From Salvelinus alpinus (Eukaryota > Chordata > Actinopteri > Salmoniformes > Salmonidae): DNA of 64,000 nucleotides. The stretch lies in the NCBI RefSeq assembly GCF_045679555.1, contig NC_092115.1:36984728-37048727 (forward strand), in the 5' to 3' direction. Positions within the stretch are counted from its first letter, which is position 1; each line of letters begins with the position of its first letter. Below the pieces are notes generated by a model. It made no database searches, had not been told where the DNA came from, and saw only the letters and a program-made list of their open reading frames with translations. A program made the position numbers and the translations under genes. Shown in pieces: positions 46,306 to 60,800 of the stretch.

Positions 46306-46688
46306 GGCTGGGAATTTCCAGGGACCTCACGATATGATATTATCATGATACTATATGTATTGCGATTCTCATGATTATATATGTATAGCGACTCAATGTG
46401 ATTTTTATTGCAATTAGTTATTTCAAACACATTGCTCACCTTATGTCTGCTGCAGAGGGACAAGAAAGAGCCATGAGAAAACAAGTTTTGGTCAGTCAAT
46501 GAAATAAAAGCGCTTAAAACAAAATTGGCTCTATTTAAAAAGAAGATGGAGAAAAGGCTACGATGATGGTTGGTGCAGGTACAGCCAACTTGAGCAAAAT
46601 AATATTGCAATATTGTCAAGACGATACATCCTCGAAAAACAATATCCCGATATGTAACTGTATGGATTGTTTTCCCCCCATCACTAAT
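46306..46688. mobile_element. Miniature DNA element, possibly hAT-derived
   Basis: Starts TAGGGCTGGGAATTTCCAGG and has runs of ATATCA/GATATG and ATTGCGATT-type motifs common in hAT-derived miniature elements. No clean target duplication found. Confidence 0.4.
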
Positions 46689-48204
46689 GTGTACAAGATT
46701 GAAGTATATGCTCGCAATGCATGCACACTAACAAGGGTGCGTTGAGTTCGCTTGAAAATTTGCTACGTTGCTAAACGGTTTGTACTGAATGGCACGTTTT
46801 CCCAAAACGTTATTGTAGTTTTTGAACGGACAGGCTTTGGCTTGAAGCAATGAGTGACGTTTTAAAAGGGTAGCGGTGCATTTTGAATCTACAACCCTAC
46901 CCCTCCCCGTTTTTCAACTGCATCGTTTCCATTCATTGAACGTTCTATTACGTTTTAAATGTACTGAACTCTGCCTTTAAGTCAACAGTCGTTTAGATGG
47001 TTTTGCGCATGTGCCAGGTGATAGAAATGTCAACTTCAGTACTGGCGCTCTAAAAAGTCGGGTAATCATTACTTTCCTGTCAATATTTTGTTAAAAAAAT
47101 GTCTCCCATCTGAAGGACTAACACCACGGACAACCGGTAGAGTACGTTAAAATGCAATTTTATAAAACATTCTGGCTTGTAAGGAACATTTATTTACACG
47201 ATGTTGCAGTCATTAGTTTCAGGCTGTGCATACATACCAATTAATTATGTATTACAGCCTGATTAATCAAACGGAGTAAGCTAACTAACAGTAACTGTCA
47301 AACTAATCTTAGCTACTTGCTGCAGCAACACTGACATTTAACAAAACAGCTGACAGGCCACCATGTTACTTAAAATTAACCAGAGATAGCTAGCTATCGT
47401 GCACGAAGTATTCTGTTGGTTGATTTGAAACGCTAATCTACACATTGTTACATTTAGTTAAATATTGTTCAGGACTTTGACCAATTTCACGGTAGTTAAC
47501 GTTACATGTAAACATGCTAGCTAGCTAATGTTACCTCTAGTCGTAGGCCCACCGAGGCGTACGTCGTTTAGTCCTAATCTTCAGTGCAGATGTATTGTCT
47601 TCAAGCTATTACTTAGCTAGCTATAGCATATTGGATAGAAAATCTTGGAAAAACACACGACATGAGGAATGTGTGTATAAAGATGCGGTCAAATTAAAGA
47701 CGACGCGTGTTTGCTCTGTTTATGTTTTGACGTTCAGCTTGTTTTGTTTTTTTCATAATTCCTTTTCCGGCGAAGGACTTTTTTTCACCGGAAGTTTGTG
47801 TGTACAACAATGCACCGTGTCATCTAATCTAAATATTTTAAATATTTATACAATGTACTTTCTGTAATCGATCATATTTGTCCTACACATAACAATAAGT
47901 GAAGTTAGGTGAACATGGTTTCCCACCTGTAGTCCATTAACATGGCATCATGATGCGCATAATAGCTTATATTATTATTTTTATTTATTACAATTGAATA
48001 ACCTTTAGCGATGGGGAGGTCGGGCAGAGGGGTTTACTACAAAGCAGAATCAATGAGTTAGCCAGCTAACTTGCCTAAATATTCTGAAATAACTTTTTAT
48101 GTTTTACAAGGATACGCTTGAAATGGGCATGGTCTAATTGACTCAACAACCAAAGACGCATATCTAAGTTAAGCTTTCTTAATTAATCAGAAAATCTATA
48201 GTTA
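46689..48204. promoter_or_regulatory. Intergenic region; possible dcaf8 upstream promoter area
   Basis: No exon was identified. It holds an ETS-type CCGGAAGT at 47788-47795 and a second TCCGGCG nearby, typical of housekeeping promoters. It lies upstream of the proposed dcaf8 start exon. Assignment to dcaf8 is speculative. Confidence 0.2.
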
Positions 48205-48205
48205 C

Positions 48206-48402
48206 AGTGCCTTCAGAAAGTATTATTACCCTTTAATTTATTCCACATTTTATTGTGTTACAGCCTGAATTTAAAATTTATTAAATCGATTTTTTTTTCT
48301 CACCCATCTACACACATTACCCCAAAAAGTGAAAACATGTATTCTTTTATTTTAGCAATTTTTTTTGAAATTGTTGCATTTATATTTTTGTTCAGTGTAT
48401 AT
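48206..48402. mobile_element. Two Tc1-like ends fused
   Basis: 48206-48365 is the left end of one Tc1 family (ACAGTGCCTTCAGAAAGTAT, TTGTGTTACAGCCTGAATTT). It is followed directly by the right terminus of the element A family (TTATATTTTTGTTCAGTG, 48378-48402). Confidence 0.7.
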
Positions 48403-51391
<2,989 letters not shown>

Positions 51392-51601
51392 CATCCAGAA
51401 TTAAGCCCACCCCCTCTCGCTCACTCTGCCCTGTTTCCAGCTCCCCATGTGAGAGGTTTTTAATAAGGGGGCTCAGGAGTTGGTCTTGCTCTGTTCTGGG
51501 TGGTGGGGATCGGAAGTCCTTCCTCGTTTTTATCAAATTATTTATTTATTCTTTTTTTTAACTCATTGAAACTATATTAATTCCCAAATAAGTAAGGAAA
51601 C

Positions 51602-51838
51602 ATGAATTGGAGCTGGGTGGTTGTGGCAGTCCTTCTGTCTTGCGGGGGACCGTCATGGGGTGAGGAGGGTTTGGACTTCCCTGAGTACGATGGCACGGAC
51701 CGGGTCATCGAGCTGACTGCCAAGAACTACAAGTCTGTGATGAAGAAGTATGATGTGATGGTTCTGTACTACCATGAGCATCCTGGAACAGACACCGTTT
51801 CCCAGAAACAGTTTGAGATCGAGGAACTGGCCCTAGAG
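51602..51838 (+). CDS. casq1: casq1 exon 1 (start codon, signal peptide)
   Basis: 237 nt, 79 codons, beginning with ATG in AAACATGA context and ending CTA GAG before donor GTGGGT. The first ~20 residues ([20 protein letters not shown]) are a signal peptide, followed by mature [18 protein letters not shown]. It ends EIEELALE, matching the exon 1/2 boundary expected for calsequestrin. A reading frame continues past the donor into a tandem repeat; that extension is not coding. Confidence 0.93.
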
Positions 51839-54800
51839 GTGGGTCAGGGGACTGGAAGAACCTGTTCAGGGGGCTGGGAGGACTTGGTCAGGAGAGTGGG
51901 AGGACCGAATTGTGTGGCTAGAAGGACTGGGTCAGGGGGCTGGGAGGACTTGGTCAGGGGACTGGGAAAACAGGGTCAGGGGACTGGGAGGACTGGATCA
52001 GGGGGCTGGGAGGACTGGGTCAGAGGGCTGGGAGGACTTGGTCAGAGGGCTGGAAGGACTTGGTCAGGGGGCTGGGAGGACTTGGTCAGGGGACTGGGAG
52101 GACTGGATCAGGGGGCTGGGAGGACTTGGTGAGGGGGCTTGGAGGACTGGGTCAGAGGGCTGGGAGGACTTGGTCAGGGGACTGGGAGGACTTGGTCAGG
52201 GGACTGGGAAAACAGGGTCAGGGGACTGGGAAGACTTGGTGAGGGGGCTTGGAGGACTGGGTCAGAGGGCTGGGAAGACTGGGTCAGGCATTTGGGAGGA
52301 CTCGGGCAACTGGGTAGGGGATGGTGAGGAGAGGGAAGGGAAGGGGTAACTGGGAGGTAGAAGTGGGACACAGTGCCTGGGTAGGGATGCACCATCTCTG
52401 CTATAATTGATCAATGCGTTGAAGCATTATGGACTGTGAAAGAAGTGTGTAATAAGGGCTAGGTGGATACAGACAGCATTGACAGGTAACTAGTGTTGTT
52501 GTTAAGGGCATAACAACTCAAATGTGACCTTTGCGACAATTTTCACAACAAAGATGATGATGATGATGATTGAAATTAAGATGTTCAAGGCAAGAGATCA
52601 GAAGCAACAGTTGCAAGGGTCAGACTATTAAATTGATTTGGACAAAGTTCATTACATTTTAAAGGCTTTTTAGAGGCTGAATTGGTCATCAAGGTAGATG
52701 GGTAGAGGCAGATGAGATATAGTCCATGGGCCTGCAGAAACATTTGTCCACTCTGGGGTGGCAAATGTTTGATGGTATTAAATTGTTCCCCACAAGCCCC
52801 TGATCAAATATATATATGATAGCCACTCCAAAATAGTATATTTTTTCGTTTGTCACACACTATATATATATATATAGTTGCTGATAAAGGAATGTTCACA
52901 TGCTTATTGAAAACGACTGTGTCAAACACCAATGACATTCTATTGGGTGGATCTCATCTTAAAAACCATGGAATTTGGTACATTTTTGCTAACAGATCTA
53001 ATGATTTACCTAGACTGGCACATCATTGAAACAATGTTACAAAGCCAGACAGATCAAAATCTGGTAGCGTATTGGTTTTATAGTTGCCACCTGTAATAGT
53101 ACTCAGCAGTACTCAGCTAAAATAAAAGGAGTGCACTGTCATTTGTTGAGTTGTCCCAGCAAGTTAACACAAATATTTAGGTAAACACAATCATCTCTAA
53201 TCTCTTCTGTCCCTGACCATCAAGATTTTAAAATGATGCTCTCTGACCTTCAGGTTAGATTTGAAATGACACAATGACTATGGGGTTGAAGTGCAGACTG
53301 TCAGCTTTATTTTGAGGGTATTTTCATCCATGTCAGGGGAATCGAACTTTCTGTAAGTAGTCCCCACATTTTAGCGGACCAAAAGTATTGGGACAAATTC
53401 CCTTATATATGTTTTAAAGTAGTAAAAAATTAAGTATTTGGTCCCATATTCATAACACACAATCACTAAATGAAGCTTGTGACTCTACACATTTGTAGGG
53501 TGCATTTGCTGTTTGGTTTAGTTGTGTTTCAGATTATCTTGTGCCCAAGAGAAATGAATGGTAAATAATGTATGATATTTGTGCATCTGTATTTGTGCAC
53601 TTTCTCACTCATCATTATTCACAATTGATTTAAGATTATCCGTAATCAGGTTAGCATCCACATTAATGTAGAAGTGTTTACAAACACATTCTATTCTTAT
53701 TTACAATTAAAGTGATTCCAAAATGACACAATACTTTATTTACCATTCATTTTTATTGGGCACAAAATAATACTTTTTGGAGCTTACTTTATGTTAGCTA
53801 ATCACTTTAGAGCCATTAGTTCAGTGGCTGGTTGACGAATTTAATAGAAATTATTATAAAATCCAGCTTTTTAGCAATTGGGCCATTGCTGATACCCTCG
53901 ACAACCCTCAGCAGCCACTAATAATGCATATTTCAGTAGACCCTATACTACAATATACATGTTTTACATAAATAGTGTAACAAGACACCATCTATAAAAG
54001 GCTGTAAACCTAAGGCTTTAATACTTCACCAGCTATGTAAGTTGATGCCCTCATCAGGCAGTTTGTTAGAATGTTATGTCGGAATACAGTGTACATGACA
54101 GGTTTCAAGACATAGATTCTATATTTAATTATATACAGCACCAGTCAAAAGTTTGGACACACCTACTCATTCAAGGGTTCTTTATTTTTTCTATTTTCTA
54201 CATTGTAGAATAATAGTGAAGACAACTATGAAATAACACATGGAATCATATAGTATCCAAAAAGTGTTAAACAAACCAAAATATATTTTACATTTTATTT
54301 TACATTTTACATTTTATTATTATTCAAAGTAGCCACCCTTTGCCTTGATGACAGCTTTGCACACTCTTGGCATTCTCTCAACCAGCTTCACCTGTAATGC
54401 TTTTCCAAAAGTATTGAAGGAGTTCCCACATGAGGTAGTCACCTGGAATGCATTTGAATTAATAGGTGTGCCTTGTTAAAAGTTAATTTGTGGAATTTCT
54501 TTCCTTCTTTGAGCCAATTAGTTGTCTTGTGACAAGGTAGGCATGGTAAACAGAAGATAGCTCTGTTTGGTAAAAGACCAAGTCCATATGGGTGGCTACT
54601 TTGAAGAATATCAAACATAAAATATTTTTTGATTTGTTTAACACTTTTGGTTACTACATGATTCCATGTGTGTTATTTTATAGTTTTGGTGTCTTCACTA
54701 TTATTCTACAATGTAAAAATAAAGAAAAACCCTTAAATGAGTAGGTGTGTCCAAACATTTGACTGGTACTGTATATGTGTGTTTCATACCCTATATATAT

Positions 54801-57800
54801 AATCATTACTACAAACCAGTGAACGATCCTGTTATGAGTAATATAGACACTTTTTTTGTTTGAAAATAAAATATTGATAAATTAGGAAACCAAATACTGA
54901 CCAAAACGGTCTCATGAATAGTGTTTTTGGAAAATTTTGAGAAAACCTTTGCTAATATTTTACTAATATTATATATTTAGCAAACCTGGCTAAATTGGTT
55001 GTGTTAACTGCATATCTATAATATATGTTTTATTATCATTAGGCATATTCCACCTATTATTGAAAGAATTGTGGCAATGACAGACCAATCCAATTAAAAC
55101 CAATGGAGCTAGTTGGCGGCCATATTGGAAAATGTGTACCCTATGGTTAAATTAGCAATAGCTAGGCATCATTGTTTAGACTTTTCCTAGCTTTATGTAT
55201 TGTTTGGTACACATTTTGCAAAAATGGTTTAGCTGTATGTCTTTGCTGGACGTGATGCATTCCAATGGGATTTAATATAGGGTGCAATGTACGGGGCAGG
55301 TTTCACCTCATATTTCTTGATGTTAGCACAATTTATAGAATCATATTGCGTATTGTTTTAATTATTAGACATCAGTGAATGCTTCTAGAACATTTTCTAA
55401 GTGTTTTAATCTAATGTATTTTAAACGGATACTAAACTCAGCAATTCTGACAGGTTTTTTGGCATGTTTTTACCACTATTCTGGTAATAATTTGCTAAAT
55501 ACATTTAACTGACATACTTGGGACATCCTCATTGTAACACATTTTAAGCCATTATTGGTCTTATTACATCAATCATTAAGTTATGGCCATGCAAAATGTT
55601 ACCTTTTATTAACTAGGCAAGTCAGTTAAGAACAAACTCTTATTTTACGATAACGGCCTACCGGGGAACAGTGGGTTAACTGCCTTGTTCAGGGGCAGAG
55701 CAACAGATTTTTACCATGTCAGCTCGGGGATTCGATTCAGCAACCACTAGGCTACCTGCCACCCCAAAATGCAGTTCCTTTCCATTGAAATGAATGGCGG
55801 CCATCTTGAAAATAGGCTCCTGGGACTGATCATTGACTAAATCTATGATGGCTCTATAAACCTAAAAAACAACAACAATGGCTCTCCTTGTTCTGTGTGT
55901 AATTTGGTGTAGTTATCATCTAGGGTACCATGTGATAATAGAGCAAATCTCAATACTGTCCATTCTGGCTCGATATTCCCCAAAATGAATACATGTATGA
56001 CATTTGACCCCACCCCCGCCCCAGGTGGGCCCATAGATATGTCATTACCATTCCAATTGTTTCATACCTTATGAAGGTAATAACATGTCAATTGCCTTGG
56101 ATTGAGAAGATTGTTCCCTGATAATACAAAATTACATTTCATACCCTCAATCCTGTTGGCCCAACTAACCGCATAGGGGTCATAACATATAATGCAGTGA
56201 TAGCCACATTTAGCTACCTCCGACACATGGCTATCATAGCAAAATATGGACAAATTTGTTACATGTGGCCCTCTGGGCCATGGACTAATAGCAACAGGAA
56301 TGAATAATCAGCTGATACTATACATTTTCAATTGAGCGCTACTGCCTGATGGGAAATGTAGGGGGTAGCATATTGACCCACCTGCTGATCCAGGAATCTC
56401 TTGGTTGCTGGAAATGTCCCTGAGATGTATTGTTTTAAGACTGACTCATGGTTTTGTGGTCTTAGATTAAATGGGATAATGGTATGGATGGGCATGTCTT
56501 TGAGGAATGGTCAAACTGTCTATGTCTCAAACATGACATGGACAGAAGTAGCAGGACCTCAAGTCATCAGCTGATCTGATTTACAATCCATCAAAAAATA
56601 ATCTCCTTCTTCCTAACATCTATCAGAAATGTACATTACTGAATATTCTGTACATATTGGTATGTTGAGTTGATCCAGATGTGTGTACATGGGCATATTT
56701 CTATGTTGATATGTGTGTGTGCATGTGTGTGTGAGTGAGTGTAAGTGTGTGTCTCTTTATGTGACCCTGTTCTTTGAAGTACGCCCCTCACTACATATAT
56801 CACACACGCACCTGCCCTGTTTCTCTCCTTGATTTACAACTGGCCTGCCATGTCATCATCTCATTTCAACAGTCTCTGATAGTTACACAGTAGGTCTGCT
56901 TCAGAGTCCAGTTCCTCCATAAAAAGAAATAGACTTTCACCCAAATAAATAAAATCAGTAATTATATTTCCATGGCTTCACCACTCCATTGTAAATCAGT
57001 TAGAGAACTCCAAAATGTCTATACGTACAGTGAGATATTTGGAGCTATTCCTTATTCACTCACATCTGTTGGTGGCGTGTAGTCTAGCAACTGAAGGGTT
57101 GCCATTTCAAATCCCGGGTCTGACGGGAAAAATCTGTCACGAAGTGAGTTGGCAACCAGAGGGTTGCTGGTATCAAAACTTTGATGCCATTGCCTGCTGC
57201 AGTGCCCTTGAGCAAGGCACTTAACCGCCCACAACAACAGTTCCCTGGAAGCCCAGTGTGGCACCCCACCACACCTCTCCACAACCTGTATATGTACAGT
57301 GTCTATCTATGTATGTATGTATATGTACACTGTGTGTACAAAACATTAGGAACACCGGCATTTTCCATGACATAGACTGACCAGGTGAATCCAGGTGAAA
57401 GAAATCAAGTGTAGTTGAAGGGGAGGAGACCGGTTAAAGAAGGAATTTTAAGCCTTGAGACAATTGAAACATTGATTGTAATATGCTTGCCATTTACAGG
57501 GTGAATGGGCAAACCAAAATATTTAAGTGCCTTTGAACGGGGTATGGTAGTAGGTGCCAGGCGCAGTGGTTTGAGTGTGTCAAGAACTGCAACGCTGCTG
57601 GGATCGTCCGGGTTAGAGTTTGGCCGGGGTAGACCGCCATTGTAAATAATAATTTGTTCTTAACTGACTTGCCTAGTTAAATAAAGGTTAAATAAAAAAA
57701 TATAAATAAAATATTGACTGGTGATAAAGCAATCAGTACATTTTTTAAAGAAGTGTATCTCTCAGCGCTGACAAGGACTTCTGATATACAGGGCCTACCG

Positions 57801-60800
57801 TAGAGCCTGCCGGTTTCTTTTGTCATGAGCTCTCAAATCCAGCTCTGCCTAGTTAAAGAAATGGACCAACTTTATAGGACTGCAACTTGACTACTTTGGA
57901 CTACAACTCCCTGAAAGAGAAACACAACACAGCTCTGATGGTGGAGAATCTATTTTGAGACTGTTGCCTCTTAAGGAGTTGTATGGTTTTGTTTTCCTTG
58001 GACTCATTTAATCAACAGGAGATGGAATAATCAACAAATAGAGCAAAGTCTGATGGAGATATAAAACACCTTTTGGAATTGGTGCCATGACAAGGTGCCA
58101 CAGTTGGAAACAAACACTTCAGGAAACGAACACGTGCATGTGTGGGTGTGTGTATTTGCGTGCGTATTTGCATGTACGCAGGTGCGTGTGAGACATATGT
58201 CTACTCATCAGGGGGTTTTGATTAATGATATGTTAATCATCATCTGAGAATGCGTGTTCACCCCCCCACACTTTCCTCTTTATGTTATAGACATTGAGGC
58301 CTAGCAGTACAGCAGGTTTTGGCCCCAGTACTGCGGTGTCGGCTAACTGGGCTGGCTGACTGACAGCTGCATTACTGTAACTGTCAGCAGATCCTAGAGA
58401 CTTGAGCGTCACCAGCACCTTGCCAAAATAGTCCTGGGTCGGTGTGGCTTTGGGTCTATATTTATCTAGTGCTGCTGTTGTGGCTGTTTGTGCATCCTAC
58501 AGTGCGTTCTGAGTATTCAGACCCCTTCCCTTTTTGCACATTTTCTTACGTTACAGCCTTATTCTAAAATGGAGTAAATCATTGATTTTCCACATCAATT
58601 GACAAACAATACCGCAAATTGACAAAGTGAAAACAGGTTTTTACATAAGTATTCAGACCGTTTGCTATGAGACTCAAAATGGAGCTCAGGTGCATCCTGT
58701 TTCCATTGATCATCCTTGAGATGTTTCTACAACTTGATTGGAGTCCACCTGTGGTAAATTCAATTGCTTGGACATGATTTGGAAAGGCACACATCTCTCT
58801 ATAAGGTCCCACAGTTGACAGTGCATGTCAGAGCAAAAACCAAGCCATGAGGTCGAAGGAATTAGCCATAGAGCCCCGAGACCGGATTGTGTCGAGGCAT
58901 AGATCTGGGGAAGTGTACCAAAACATTTCTGCACCATTGAAGGTCCCCAAGAACACAATGGCCTCCATCATTCTTAAATGCAAGAAGTTTGGAACCACCA
59001 AGACTCTTCCTAGAGCTGGCCACCCGGCCAAACTGAGCATTCGGGGGCGAAGGGCCTTGGTCAGGGAGGTGACCAAGAACCCGATGGTCAATCTGACAGA
59101 GCTGCTGAGTTCCTCTGTGGAGATGGGAGAACCTTCCAGAAGCACAACCATCTCGGCAGCACTCCACCAATCAGGCCTTTATGGTAGAGTGGCCAGACGG
59201 AAGCCACTCCTCAGTAAAAGGCACATGACAGCCCACTTCGAGTTTGCCAAAAGGTACCTAAAGGACTCTCAGACCATGAGAAACAGGATTCTCTTGTCTG
59301 ATGTAACCAAGATTGATCTCTTTGGCCTGAATGCCAAGTGTCACGTCTGGAGGAAACCTGGCACCATCCCTACAGTGAAGCATGGTGGTGTCAGCATCTT
59401 GCTGTGGGGATGTTTTTCAGCGGCAGGAACTGGGAGACTATTCAGGATCGAGAGAAAGATGCACGGAGCAAAGTACAAAGAGCTCCTTGATGAAAAAGTG
59501 CTCCAGAGCGCTAATGACCTCAAAGTGTGGCAAAGGTTCACCTTCCAACAGGACACCGACCCTAAGCACACAGCCAAGACAACGCAGGAGTTGCTTCAGG
59601 ACAAGTCTCTGAATGTCCTTGAGTGGCCCAGCCAGAGCCCGATCGAACATCTCTGTAGAGACTTGAAAATAGTTGTGCAGCGGCGCACCCCATCCAACCT
59701 GACAGAGCTTGAGGAGATCTGCAGATGAATGGGAGAAACTCCCCAAATACAGGTGTGCCAAGCTTGTAGCGTCATACCCAAGAAGACTCGAAGCTGTAAT
59801 CGCTGCCAACAAAGTACTGAGTAAAGGGTCTGAATACTTATGTGAATGTGATATTTCAGTTTATTTTATCTTATACGTTTGCAAACATTTCTAAACCTGT
59901 TTTTTATTTGTCATTATGTGGTATTGTGTGTAGATTGATGAGGGGAAAAAACAATTTAATCAATTTTAGAATAAGGTTGTAACGTAACAAAATGTGGAAA
60001 ATGTCAAGGGGTCTGAATATGTTTCAAATGCACTGTATACTGCTGTGTTGCTTCTTACAGAGTACATACTCAATCTGGAGCATCTAGATTCAACTCGGAT
60101 TGCTGTTGGTTTGATCACTAGTATGCTGTGTATCTTTTATATGTATAGGGTAGATAGAACATTGTTAGCTGGGCCTGGGATCTTTTGCCCTGATTCCCCT
60201 CTATGCGGAATAGTGTTGTAGGCTAGATAGTAGTGTCATGACATTATGTGAAACGAATGTGCTGTGCACTCTGTTTTGGTCTATTGCTGAGAGAGAGAGT
60301 GTTCTCTAGGTCAGTCAACGGGAATAGAAGAGGAGAGCATGTCAGCTCTTTTAGATCCCTTCCCTGATTTGTCATAAAGCGAACTCTCCCCTTGCAGTCA
60401 GGCAAGAAATCTGTCCTCTTGTCAACTCATGCGCCCACACAGCAACCTTATATAGCTGTAGTAATCTGTTTGGCTAAAAGCCTTCAGCTGAGTTTAGCCC
60501 TCAATCTGTTTATCAGGCATATCTAGGCCCTGACCCCCTTAGGTCCTCTTCATTTGAATACCCCTCCCCATGACAAATATGGACAGATAACCCACTGGGC
60601 AAAGACGTCAGTTCAATGTCTAGTTTTGATTTATATTTGATTGAGTGGTCAACTAATGTGAAATCAACAACAAAAATCGAACCATGTCATTGGATTTAGG
60701 TCAAAGGATGGGTGAAAGGTTGATGACTTTTCCACGTTGATTCAACGTCATCAGATATGTTTCTGTTGTTGAAATGACATAGGAACAACGTTGATTCAAC

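Noticed and set aside
51852-52313. CRISPR-like array
   Set aside because: Direct repeats without unique spacers; a vertebrate minisatellite.
51839-52349. Long Gly/Trp-rich reading frames after casq1 exon 1
   Set aside because: They are the stop-free 22-bp minisatellite read in three frames beyond a good splice donor.
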